Part shown: in pieces, positions 11,311-21,269 of the stretch
Numbering within the stretch: the first letter of the stretch is position 1
Layout of the letters: the number at the start of each line of letters is the position of its first letter
From: Ochotona curzoniae
Taxonomy: Eukaryota > Chordata > Mammalia > Lagomorpha > Ochotonidae
Length of the DNA stretch: 64,000 bases
Direction: 5' to 3'
NCBI RefSeq assembly: GCF_017591425.1
Contig: NW_024465803.1
Coordinates: 62,001 to 126,000, forward strand
Translations under genes and position numbers: made by a program
Notes under the pieces: generated by a model
Told to the model about the DNA's origin: nothing
Seen by the model: the letters and a program-made list of their open reading frames with translations, nothing else
Databases searched by the model: none

Positions 11311-12544
11311 CCTGTAAGCTAAGACATGCAGCCAATCAGAATGCACCCTGTAACCAGGACAGCCACATGGGGTTATGTGAATGAAGCAAGAGTGACAGCT
11401 GAGAATGCAGCTCAAGTTCAGAGCTTTGACATTTTACGTAGTCATGGCCAGCAAATGTTGGTGTGCTGTCACCTTGTTGGTTCAGCTCATCCATGCAAGT
11501 GCCTGTAATGTCACTGTAATCTGGAGCTTGACAAAACCTGTGGCAGCTGAGAGACAATCCTATGTGTATCAAACATCCATAAACATCCTCCACACCCTTG
11601 TTTTGGAACTTCTCTTCATACTCTTCATACTCTCCACCCATTATGCCATGTGTGTTATTTCCATGCTTGTTGCAAAGAAGGTTTACAGATCTTACATACA
11701 TACATCCTATTTTGTTGTGTTTCACTTTGAGTAAGTCTTCTGTCCTAGTTTCTCCTTCTTCTTTTTTTTTTTTGAATGAGTAGCATTTTGTGTTTGTAGT
11801 TGTTGCCATTGCATTATTCTGCAAATTGTAATTCTTCCTCCTTTGGATCCAGTCATTATGTGAATTGCTTAATTTACAGTCTGGGTTATGTAAAATATTC
11901 TTTGCTTAATAATTAATCAATTTGTTTGTTTATGCTTCAAAAATATGCTTAGGACTATGTTTTCTGCTTGATGATTATTTCCATGACCATGTTCCCATTG
12001 TATACCTGGATCCTGTTCAGGAGATGAGGTAACCTTGATTGCATCCAATCCCAGGGGAAACTTTCGGTAATGCTGCGTTACCTTGTGTTTTATGTTGTAG
12101 TCTCATTTGTGACAACCTGGGTGTGACTAACATACACAAGGTTTAAAATTTTTTATTCTATTCAATGTATTTTCTGTATGGTTATGGGACTGTATTCAAG
12201 AAGTTATTAATTTATTTGTTTTTGTTTCAAAAGAGATTCTTAGGCTGTTGTTTTCCATTTGTTGGATCTGGTCCTAATGCTGATGTGTGAAAGATGGGTT
12301 TGGATTTTGTAGGAAACTCTTCCCTTTACTTCTTGAATGGTTTATGTGCTGCTTGATTTATATATTGCTGCCATAAGGTGGAGTCTCAGATCTTGTGTTT
12401 TCTATTTTGATTGTCTCCATATCCATATTGACAGTATAACATGGAGCCTGGTCATGAGAAGATGTAACCCAATCTGCGTCTGATCCCAGTGGAAACAGTC
12501 TCAGTAATCCTGTGTTATTTGAGTTCTACATTTTAGGCTTATTT
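11311..12544. other. Unassigned, with an internal diverged duplication
   Basis: A minus-strand open frame of 162 codons (11336-11824) has no recognisable domain. Between about 11900 and 12540 two blocks resemble each other: a phrase near 12040 (CATCCAATCCCAGGGGAAAC) and one near 12480 (CTGATCCCAGTGGAAACAGT), each with matching neighbours. This suggests an old tandem duplication. I see no gene. Confidence 0.45.
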
Positions 12545-13062
12545 TGTTGCATCCAAACTGAGCCTCTCCCAGGGAAGCACACCCCAAACTACTCTGCTAA
12601 ACAGCAAGGTGTATTGAGGAGACATGTAAGACAATTGGCTGGATTCAGTTTGCCTTTCCTTCACAGAGTTACCCTGAGGTGCAATCCTAAAAACTCCACT
12701 AAGAGTTTTTATAAAAAGAGTGTGTTATACAGCCATAGGAACCATAGGAATTTGGCAGCTAGAGGAGACTGCCATGGAGACAATGGTTCAACAATGGGTA
12801 GGTTATAGCAACCACAGAGAAAGCTGCCATGGGGACAATGTGTAGGCTGAGGCAGCCACAGGAAGCAGCCATAGGAACAATGAATGAATCAACCATACAA
12901 AATTGATTTTTGGAACTTAGGGTTACAGGGCATATTAGCGTAGTGATCTGGCCCAAAAAACAGGAAACTGGAAAAGCATTTTGTGGAGAAGCATTACATA
13001 AAGGTTAGGAAACTTGTGCAGGCCTGAACAAAAGTGACTCCATTTTGTGACAGGATATCACA
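12545..13062 (-). repeat. Candidate 3' LTR of class I ERV
   Basis: On the minus strand it starts TGTGATATCC just after AAAAGGGGCAAA and may end GATGCAACA, giving TG...CA ends. TATAAAAA lies at about 12708-12717, roughly 160 bases before the end, as expected for U3/R/U5. The U3 part contains 2-3 imperfect copies of a unit with CATTGTCCCCATGGC (12770-12890), like enhancer repeats. No second LTR exists to confirm the limits. Confidence 0.5.
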
Positions 13063-13109
13063 TTTGCCCCTTTTCTAGTAACTAGAGTCAAACCTTTGAC
13101 ACATTGTCA

Positions 13110-13330
13110 TTCACAGAAATGGAGTTATGATGAGACCCAGGGATCATAAATTTAGCAGTATTAATTCTTTTTTTACATATTTAAGCAGTCAATTAACAAT
13201 ACAGCCTACTAGCAACCCAAAGCCAAAGCTTAAGGCCATAATCAATGTGGTGAGCAAGGTGAGTAGAAGAAACACTCAAGCCAGTTTTGTTGATCTTCTC
13301 TTCACTTTGCTCTTTCCTTGAGATGATTTC
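13110..13330 (-). pseudogene. ERV env transmembrane-subunit tail relic
   Basis: One minus-strand frame gives TLLTTLIMALSFGFGLLVGC followed by IVN, a stop, and LLKYVKK. This is a hydrophobic span followed by a basic juxtamembrane motif, laid out like the membrane anchor of a gammaretroviral TM subunit. It sits just upstream of the polypurine-like tract and LTR candidate, as env should. Other frames hold stops. Weak by itself, convincing by position. Confidence 0.6.
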
Positions 13331-13639
13331 TGTCTAGAGACAGACTGTTTAGTTATTCCAGATGGATTTGCATAGAAACAGCTGGTTTTTCTCAGAGTCA
13401 TTCAAAGGACCCTTGTTTAAAGTACAAGTCCCCCACTGTGAGTGCCACCTGGGCTGAGGAGTTTAGGGAAGATTCTAAGCTAGCCACATGATTTGATTAC
13501 ATACTGTTTGGCAATGTTGGGTCCATTTTTGCATTTTTTTAAAATGAGGCTCTGTTCCCAGGACCTGGTTTCTCCATTCAAGAGTCTCTTTTTCACTTTG
13601 CTTTCTCTCTAACACAGCAGGACCATTAAAATGATCATA

Positions 13640-13972
13640 TTTTAAAATATGCATTGGCTTTCATTGCAAAGTCAGATATACAGAGAGTAGGAGAGACAGA
13701 GATGAGGATATTCCAGCTGATGATTTCATCCCCCAAGTGACTGCAATGGCTGGAGCTGTGCCAGTCCGAAGCCAGGAGCCATGAACCTCTTCTATGTCTC
13801 CTATGCAGGTGCAGGTTACCAAGACTTTAGGCCATCCTCGACTGATTTCCCAGATGAAAAGCAGGGAGCTGGATGAAAAGCAGGGTTGCTGGGATTAGAA
13901 CCAATGTCTATATTGGATCCCTTTAAGGCAAGGACTTAAGTTGCTAGGCCACCACACCTAGTCCTAAAATTA
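13640..13972 (-). mobile_element. C-type SINE
   Basis: Reverse copy starting TTTCATTGCAAAGTCAGATA with a typical body; inserted within the ERV env region. Confidence 0.9.
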
Positions 13973-13984
13973 TTTTTTATATTT

Positions 13985-14189
13985 TTCTTTTAATTTGTAT
14001 TTTGAATTTTTGAATTTTATTTTATTTTTTATTTTTTTTATTTTTTTTAAGCTTCTTTACACATTTTATTAATTGAATGACAATTTCTATTTACTATAGA
14101 GCACTGGGAAATTCTGACACACTGTAAAGTAATCCGCTTCTCAATAGAATCAAGGACGAATAGACATAAACATCCTAGAATTCTAAATT
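13985..14189 (-). mobile_element. Poly(A)-tailed retro-fragment, source uncertain
   Basis: T-rich tract at 13985-14050 (an A-rich tail on the minus strand) preceded on that strand by AATTAATAAAATGTG, an AATAAA-type signal. About 140 bases of body remain. Probably a 5'-truncated LINE 3' end; I cannot name it. Confidence 0.4.
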
Positions 14190-14345
14190 CTTTTTTTTTT
14201 TTAATTTTTATAAGATTTTATTTTGACATTTTTTACATAGTTAATTAGGGTAAGAAGGTTCAAGGGCTACATGAAAGTGGATAATACTAGTATGTTTTCC
14301 AAATTGTTACCTTCATGTATAAAGGGGGTTATTTAAGGGAGAAGG

Positions 14346-14369
14346 CCCACCCAATTTCCCACCCTCCCC
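14346..14369 (-). other. G-rich tract with quadruplex potential
   Basis: On the minus strand: GGGG, then AGGGTGGG, AAATT, GGGTGGG - five G-runs of three or more with short loops. Such tracts are typical of mammalian L1 3' UTRs. Confidence 0.7.
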
Positions 14370-14619
14370 AGGTCCCAGATGTAGGGCATGCTCTGAGGTT
14401 CTTGCTCAAGTGGTTTTGATATTGCCACAGTCATGAATCGCTGTCAATCTTGCCACTCCAAGCACTATGAGATCTTTGAAAAATCAACTGATTGACATAG
14501 TCCATCATAGCTGAGATGGTTGGTTGACCTGTTCTGTCTTCTCTCTTTTCTTCGTTAGGGTTCTGAGTCCAGCATTTAGATTAGGAAGATCTCCAAAGAA
14601 ACTTCTTGTATGTGCTAAC

Positions 14620-16080
14620 AAGTACAGGGCCTGGCACCGTCCATCGCTCCAATCAGCTGGTGGTTGCAGTTGCTGGGTTGGTTCTGTTTTCACTCCCGAC
14701 TTCCACTGGAACCAATGGGTGTTGCAGTCCAGCCTGGTTCTGCCCAGCACATACTTGGCCCTCACATAAACCAGCGGGAGCTGCAGCCTAGGTTGGAGCG
14801 ACCCACAATAACCCCCACCAGGCCCACTCCCTACCCTGGTTTGCCAGTAAGTGTAGCAGTAATCCAGTCTGTCCCACACCCCATTCCACCCCAGCCGCTA
14901 TCTTAGTTATCTTAGTTTTATGTCCTGTGAAAGTGGTAACCCAAGAGGGATGAGCCCACTATTTCCCTCCCAGGCCTCTCCCACTCCCAGATTCCAGTTG
15001 ATGCTGCGTCTAAGCCCAAACAACCCTTGCCCACTTTAATTTTGCTTGCACCAGTAGGAATAATCCGCCCAGCCCGGCTTTTCCCTGATCTGGTCCGCAT
15101 GAGGCGCACAGGTGTGGTAGCTCTGCCTAGTCTGGTCTGCCCCCATCCCAGCCCATGCTCTCCTGCGGAAGTAGCTGTCCTGCAAAGGAACCCTCCCTTA
15201 TTCCCCTGCCGGCTCTGCCCACTTCCTTTCTTGTTCTCAGGCTGGTAGGGCGCTGCGGTCCCTTCCGGTACAGGCAACCTCACCTCGGCATTCCATAATG
15301 TGCACTAGTCTTTGTTGCGACCAACCCTAGGTCGACCCACACTGGTGCCTGGATTTGCCAGTGGATGATGTGGACAGATTCAGCCTGGTCTTGCCCCCAC
15401 ATCAGCCAATTGTATGCCAGTGGGTAGCTTTCCATGGCCTTTTCTGGGCTGTTTCCTATCATGTTTCTTGCGTTTACCTGCCTGGTCTGTGTCCTGCCAG
15501 AGGAGTTGCCCAGGCTCCTCCATCAGAACCTCTCCCAATGCCAGGTTTCACGCTTACCAGTGGGTCCATGAGCCAACCCTACTCAGTCCACCTCCTGTAA
15601 TAACAGGAACTGTGGCTTTTCCTGTCTGGCCTTCCACCCAATCTGGTTCTTGCTGTTGGATGTTCCAGCCCAGCCATGGTTTGTCTATACCCACATATGG
15701 CTCACACATGGCTCAGTAGGGGTTTGAGACCCTGCCTGGTCCATCCCACATCTGCCCTGGTCCTCCAGAACACCAGGGGGAGTCGGGGTCCGGCCCGGTT
15801 CGGTGCATCCAATCCCAGTCCACACTTGTGCCAAGGGAGACTACAACTGTTTCCAGATCAGAACGCAGCTCCCCTTCCAGGCCATGTGCCTCTTGGTGGG
15901 AACCTCAGCCCAGCTAGGGTTGTCCCCTTTGCTCCCCAACCGGGTCTGTTCCCAGCCATAGATCACTTGCCTGCCAATGGATGCTCTGACTCAGCTTGGC
16001 ACAGCTCCTCACCTGTCCCGACCTCTGCCTTAGACACTGTGGCTTAGCGTCCCTGGCTCCCACAGACCAGCAGGTACAAG
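14620..16080. repeat. Degenerate repeat body with recurring CCAGTGG / CAGCCTGGT motifs
   Basis: Phrases such as CCAATGGGTGTTGCAGTCCA, CCAGCGGGAGCTGCAGCC, CCAGTGGATGATGTGG, CCAGTGGGTCCATGAGCC and CCAATGGATGCTCTGACTCA recur, each followed by a CAGCCTGGTCTGCCC-like phrase. Spacing is irregular, roughly 70-90 bases where adjacent. Old, strongly diverged tandem or VNTR-like array. Confidence 0.55.
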
Positions 16081-16440
16081 AACCTAGCTCGGCAAGACCT
16101 CTGTGCCCTCCTGGTTTCTAGTTTTACTTGTGGGCTAAGGTTTGTTCAGTCGTGCCTAATCTACTCTGTTCCATTACCAGTTGACACATTGGCCAACTGT
16201 TGGAGCTACTTTTGCAGGACAGGCCCCAAGCCCTAGCTTCTGCATGACTGGTATTTGGTACTCAGAATTATTAGTGATTTAAAGTTTTGCTAAGGAAGAG
16301 TTACTGCCTGTTTCAGGTCCAAGAAGCACAATGGGTTCAAACTGGAGCGAATTAAGCAGCAACTCAAAGAACCAAATCCCCAGAGCTCCCCGGCCGGGCG
16401 GCCAGCAGGCAGAGCCTGGCACCAAATGGCGCACTGGCCG

Positions 16441-17219
16441 CCCGGGGACAGCTCAGCACATGGCGGCTGTCCGGGATCCAGGCATGAGACGCCCCGTCCT
16501 GAGACCCACCAGCTGCCAGGAGGCTGCTGGAGGTTTAAATAACCCAGGCCCAAGGTCGCGCCCCTCCCAAATCCCATTCACCGCCCCATGAGGGCGGCGG
16601 GTGGGTGCCGGGCCTGCCCAGTCCCGGAGGCCTCCCCCTCGGTCTACTCACCCCGAAGGAAGCGGCCCCCGGAACCAGCAGGCCCGGGGACAGCTCAGCA
16701 CATGGCGGCTGTCCGGGATCCAGGCATGAGACGCCCCGTCCTGAGACCCACCAGCTGCCAGGAGGCTGCTGGAGGTTTAAATAACCCAGGCCCAAGGTCG
16801 CGCCCCTCCCAAATCCCATTCACCGCCCCATGAGGGCGGCGGGTGGGTGCCGGGCCTGCCCAGTCCCGGAGGCCTCCCCCTCGGTCTACTCACCCCGAAG
16901 GAAGCGGCCCCCGGAACCAGCAGGCCCGGGGACAGCTCAGCACATGGCGGCTGTCCGGGATCCAGGCATGAGACGCCCTGTCCTGAGACCCACCAGCTGC
17001 CAGGAGGCTGCTGGAGGTTTAAATAACCCAGGCCCAAGGTCGCGCCCCTCCCAAATCCCATTCACCGCCCCATGAGGGCGGCGGGTGGGTGCCGGGCCTG
17101 CCCAGTCCCGGAGGCCTCCCCCTCGGTCTACTCACCCCGAAGGAAGCGGCCCCCGGAACCAGCAGGCCCGGGGACAGCTCAGCACATGGCGGCTGTCCGG
17201 GATCCAGGCATGAGACGCC
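16441..17219. repeat. Tandem repeat, 242-bp unit, 3.2 copies
   Basis: Units start at 16441, 16683, 16925 and 17167 with the phrase CCCGGGGACAGCTCAGCACA. The three full units are identical to my eye except one C/T change in the third (CGCCCTGTCC). The fourth stops at GACGCCCC. Each unit has many CpGs, a TTTAAATAA box and, on the minus strand, CCGCCATGTG resembling a YY1 site. Confidence 0.97.
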
Positions 17220-17220
17220 C

Positions 17221-17720
17221 CAGGGTTTCTCTTTTGAAGGCAATATAACTGTCTGGGATTCGGGGCTGCCAGGAGGCTATTGTTTTGTAGCCCCATGCAC
17301 AGCAGTAGTAGCCCCCAGTACCTCCACAGTGTGCATTTTCATTATCAGGGCATATGTAAAACTGGGTATTAGCAAGTTGTTGTTTCATGCCTTTCCTCTC
17401 ACACACATAGAAGATTATTTGTGGACTATTCCAATATTTTCCAAATAGTTGACAAAGAACTGATCAATATGTACGGGACCCATAGGTAGATACCTACTTA
17501 ACTGTTAAGAAAAACTCTGTTTTTCTTAACTCCCAAATACAGCTAATCAATTGATGCAGGGAATGCGACATAGACCCATCCATCCTATTTCTATTTAAGA
17601 TCAACAATATTAATATTACAAACATATGTGCTGAAGAGTTTCTTTGGCAAGACTTATCTTTAGTGAGTCCAAAGGGTGTTTGATGATTCTCCATTTTTAT
17701 CTGATGTGTGATGACCTGCA
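17221..17720 (-). pseudogene. ERV env leader and surface-subunit N-terminus relic
   Basis: Starting near 17690, just after integrase, the minus strand encodes a short leader with a hydrophobic stretch (FVILILLILN). Further on come FYICPDNENAHCGG and YYCCAWGYKT, a cysteine/tryptophan pattern seen in the receptor-binding part of gammaretroviral surface proteins. The gene breaks off at 17221 against the composite repeat. Stops and frame changes are present; it cannot make a protein. Confidence 0.72.
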
Positions 17721-19480
17721 ACCATCACCAATTGCTCCAGTTGACTGGTATTCTGTGGGATGGTGGCCATTTCTGGCTGCTCCCTGGAACTGGTGTCCTT
17801 TTCAACCTGAGAGTGGTGAATCCACACCTTGTTCCCATCTACCTTAATGGCTGTTGGAGTGGTTAGGTTCATAGCACATCGTCCTTTCCTGAATGGCTGC
17901 AGGGCTTCAGTTTGATGTCTCTTGATCCAAACATGGTAACCTCATCAGAAACAAGGTGGTTGCACTGGAGGTGGCCAGAAAGCTGCCTCCAGGTCAGATA
18001 TCAGTTCCTTTTGGATTTTTCTGGAAAGCCTGCAAGGAACTTAAAAGCTGATTATGATTGATAATTTATGGGGCGTCTTCTCCTATCTTGGGCAAAATGG
18101 GTGGGAGTCTCTCAAACATGGTCTCAAAAGGAATGAACCCCTTAATGCTAGGAGTACATCTTATTCTAAGTAGGACAAAAGCCAGCATGCCCACCCACTC
18201 AATTTTCACTAGCCTCTAGGGATAATTTTGCCTAGGTCTCCTTTAGGGGCTGATTTACTTTCTACCTGGCCAGAGCTTTGGGGTCTGTAGGCACAATGTA
18301 ATTTCCAATTTATCCCCAAAGCTTGGGATATTCCTTGTGACACCTGGGCAATAAAGTCAGGGCTATGAACTGAGCCTTTATGGAGAGTCAGACCACACCC
18401 AGCAATAATCTCATGTAATAATTTTTCAGCAGTCATGGTTGCAATTTCAGTCTTAGTAGGAAAAGCTTCTGCTCATGCAGTAAGTACTCATATTTATATT
18501 TTCTTGGCTTAATTTCAGTGAAATCAACCTCTCAAAACCTCCCTGGCTCTGTTCCCCTATTTCTGATTGCAGTTTGTGGCTGGTCGTGGTCCTGGAGTAA
18601 CCTGCAAACAAATCAAACAATGTTCTATTGCTCCTTCCAGCAGTGCATTTACTCCCCGCACCCTAAATCCTTCCCTGAGGAGCTCTGCAAACCTTGTTTT
18701 TCCTAAATGTGTGCTTTGATGGAATTGCTGGGCCAGATGTTGTCCCAGGGCTTTTGGAAGCAACACCCTACTGTCTGGATCTTTGTATCAGTTTTGTTCT
18801 TGCTGCCTGGTTCCCCCCTTTTCTTATATCTATTCCAAAGCTTTGGAAGAATATGGATCTGAGGGAAGAATTGAGTTAGTAAATAGAGGAGTGTGGCAGT
18901 TGCCCACATGGCCGCTTCTTGGTAGCCATGTCATCAAGGCGGTTTCTCTTTTTGGTTTCCATACAGTGTATTATTGCAAATGCGGTGGGAAAGAAATAGC
19001 AGCTAATGGGTCTTTAGAATTTCTTCTTTGTTTTTGTTTGCCTTCGTCTGTAAGGAGGTCTAATTCGCAGTAGATGGCACCATATATATGAGTGGTAGCA
19101 AAGGCACACAGGCTGTCAGTGTGAATATTACCAGTCTTATTAGTACACATTTTGAGAGCCTGGGTGACAGCAATAAGTTCATCGCTTTGAGCTATGGTCC
19201 TTGATAGCAATGCAGCCTACCATAAGACTTCAGTGGGTGAAGTCACTGCTGCCTCAGCCACATATATTCCATCCTGATTAAACCTTCTGCCATCACTAAA
19301 CAAAATGAGTTCTGGCCAGAACCATGGAATGTCATTGAGGTCTGGTCAAAGGCGAGAGAATAGCTTATCATCTCCAGGCATGAGTGGAGCAGTGGAGTAA
19401 CCGAGGAGCCAGAATGGTGGCTGGGTTAAGGGCAGAAGTGGTCAAGAAGTAAATGTGATGTTGGTCAAGGAGCAGTTTGA
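17660..19480 (-). pseudogene. ERV pol relic (RNase H and integrase)
   Basis: RNase H C-terminal half is clear at about 19200-18980 (ELIAVTQALKM, HTDSLCAFATTHIYGAIY, LLTDEGKQK). The integrase zinc-binding N-domain follows at 18770-18560 (HQSTHLGKTRFAELL and AIEHCLICLQV). The core ends near 18250 with LGINWKLHCAYRPQSSGQVE, keeping the catalytic glutamate. Where the second catalytic aspartate is expected the sequence reads KGSVHSPDF, so it is altered. The C-terminal domain (LTTPTAIKVDGNKVWIHHSQ) lies at 17870-17800. Frameshifts between these pieces make it non-functional. Confidence 0.9.
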
Positions 19481-19511
19481 TAATGAGCTATGTGGGAATT
19501 GGAAAGCCAGT

Positions 19512-21012
19512 GGGTGGGGGATCAAGATGGCAGAATAGGGTAAGGACATGTTAAAATGGATGGAAAAAACATTTAATCAGGATGAAGCAGAGATGACATA
19601 TTCCAGGAAATAGGAAAGGACAGAACAACAGCAGAGGGGTACTGGAGACTGACAGACAGAGGAAAGCAGTGGACACAACAGTGTGGTGTTGCAGTGACTA
19701 ATACTCCAGCAGTATTCGGCTAATGGTGATCTGAACTCCACCAGCTGCCGAAACTCCACCAGCAGTCAGAACTCCACCAGCAACCAGGTGGGAAGGGACT
19801 TCCACTGGGAGCTTGGGAGGTGAACCCCAGACAAACAACTGTCCATCCTGCTGGTCCAATTGGTTTGACCAGGAGCAGAGACAGAGCAGCAGATCTCAGA
19901 CAGGCAGTGTGAGAACAGGGTGGATTTCATAGCCCAGTCAGCCTCCTAGAGCTGAATTGGGCACAATTTTGCAAAAGGAGGAAAGGGCAAGTGAAAGGAC
20001 TGAGCATGGGCTGAGCTGGAAGTGAGCTCATTTCTGCCTTGGTAAACTGCAACAACGTGCATTCTACGGGGTTCCATCTGGGGCAGGTCTGTGTAGCCCT
20101 CCTATCTGATGGCCAGCAGAACAAGAACTGTAGTGGTGGTATGTCAGGAGCCATTTTGCACACTGTCGCAATAGCTTTGGGACTGCAGGGGACAACAGTG
20201 AACTGTACATGTGCTGAGCTCGCGAGAACTGACTGAGTTCTGTGAATTACACTTTCCCGCAGGAAAATAATACCGACCGTGGCATCGTACCAGTCAAAAT
20301 AGGTCTGTGTGGCACCCAGACCTAATGTCCAACAGGTTCCAACAAGATCAGTGCTACCAACAATCTAATTATATAGGACACCTTGTGTTCTCTAGTCCTG
20401 GGACCTGCTCCAACCGGAAGTATTAGAAAGGTTGCAGAGACAACGGTGCAGCCTCAGCATGGTATCACAGGAGGTGGAGAGTGATGTGTCAAGAGCTGGG
20501 TCTATGAAGACCACAATGGAAAGCTGACATATGAACCCAGACCTGCAACTTGCTGGAGGTTGTGGCACAAGTGGCTATAAGCAAAAAGTTGTGTACCAAC
20601 TGCCATAAGTAAAATCACAATATAGACCTGTGGGTGACACAGCTTAGAAACCTGCCCCAAGGAGAAGACTCTGCTAACCAGAAGTACAATGATCAAGAGC
20701 AAAAGAAGAGACAAAGGCACAATGAATATTATTGAAATGCCCCTGCAAAGGAGCAAAACCCTATGCCAACCTCAGAGTTAACAGAGGAAGACATTGAGAA
20801 AATGGGAGACATAGAATCCATAGGGATCATTTTAAAAATTCTGATAAAAAATGAGAAGCTCATGCAAGATTTCAAAGAATTTAAGGAAGCAATAAATCAA
20901 ATCAAGGCTGATATATCAGATATTGAGAATACAGTAGAGTTGGGTCTGGTGGCATGCAGTAGTGGCTAAAGAACACAGTAGAGCAAATTAAAAGCACAGT
21001 GGAGTCCATCTT
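19512..21012 (+). mobile_element. L1 5' UTR and start of ORF1, truncated at the 3' side
   Basis: Begins GGGGGATCAAGATGGCAGAA, the usual start of a mammalian L1 5' UTR. ORF1 starts at about 20687 (MIKSKRRDKGTMNI, same as the other L1) and is followed to about 21010 (SELTEEDIEKMGD, then ENTVE and QIKSTVESI around a small insert). It then stops abruptly and joins sequence leading into the USP17-like pseudogene. Losing the 3' side while keeping the 5' end is opposite to normal L1 truncation. Confidence 0.85.
20940..20971 (+). mobile_element. SINE head fragment (32 bp) inside L1 ORF1, with target duplication
   Basis: TTGGGTCTGGTGGCATGCAG followed by TAGTGGCTAAAG matches the first ~32 bases of the C-type SINE. 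It is bracketed by AATACAGTAGAG (20928-20939) and AACACAGTAGAG (20972-20983). Removing the fragment and one repeat restores L1 ORF1. Confidence 0.75.
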
Positions 21013-21269
21013 GTCCCAGTGCTGCGCAGAAAGCAGGTGATGTGAGAAGTCATGAGTGATGGTATCCCATCCTGAGGCCTCTGACTTCAAACTGATCGGT
21101 GGTGCTGGCCACTGTGGGCGGGGTCGTGCTGGCTATATAAGGATGATGAATGGAGGGAGAACATCCATGACTTGAGTAAGGTGGCAAAGAGGAGAGCAGA
21201 GAATGGGACGCCAGTGCAAATACCAGCACACAAATCTTGGGATCATGGTCCCTGGAGTGCTCAAGGCTG

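Larger units (their letters stand above)
14190..17220 (-). mobile_element. Composite retroelement: GC-rich tandem 5' units, degenerate repeat body, L1-like 3' end
   Basis: Read on the minus strand it has, in order: 3.2 copies of a 242-bp CpG-rich unit (17219-16441), about 360 bp of linking sequence, a 1.5-kb body built of diverged GGCTGG/ACTGG-bearing motifs (16080-14620), and a unique end with a G-rich tract (14346-14369), AATAAAATC and a poly(A) tail (14190-14210). The right edge at 17220/17221 joins directly to ERV env surface sequence. No ORF with known domains is seen. The layout resembles SVA-type composite elements or an L1 with promoter monomers whose ORFs were lost. No target-site duplication was found, so insertion as one unit is inferred. 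Confidence 0.55.
12545..19511 (-). mobile_element. Second class I endogenous retrovirus (3' half, interrupted)
   Basis: Left to right on the minus-strand element: 3' LTR candidate (12545-13062), a polypurine-like tract (13063-13075), env transmembrane tail, then later insertions (SINE and composite element, 13.6-17.2 kb), env surface start, integrase and RNase H. The order is right for a single minus-strand provirus whose env was split. At the right it ends where a plus-strand L1 begins (19512). Gag, protease and RT are not seen. It is separate from the provirus at 1-3 kb, because order along the chromosome does not allow one element. Confidence 0.8.

Noticed and set aside
11336..11824. 162-codon minus-strand frame as a possible gene
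   Set aside because: No recognised domain, no supporting second copy, and it starts in an A-rich stretch; kept only as unassigned.
14505..16047. Long open frames of 120 or so codons in the Pro-rich repeat body
   Set aside because: Low stop density due to composition; no domain, and the frames follow the repeat phrases.
16290..17243. Repeated 81-95-residue open frames on both strands, rich in Gly/Pro
   Set aside because: Produced by the 242-bp tandem unit having no stops in a GC-rich sequence; both strands are open and there is no protein-like pattern.
1..19480. ERV pieces at 1-3 kb and 12.5-19.5 kb as one provirus
   Set aside because: For a minus-strand element gag must lie to the right of integrase; here it lies to the left, so two elements (or a rearrangement) are needed.
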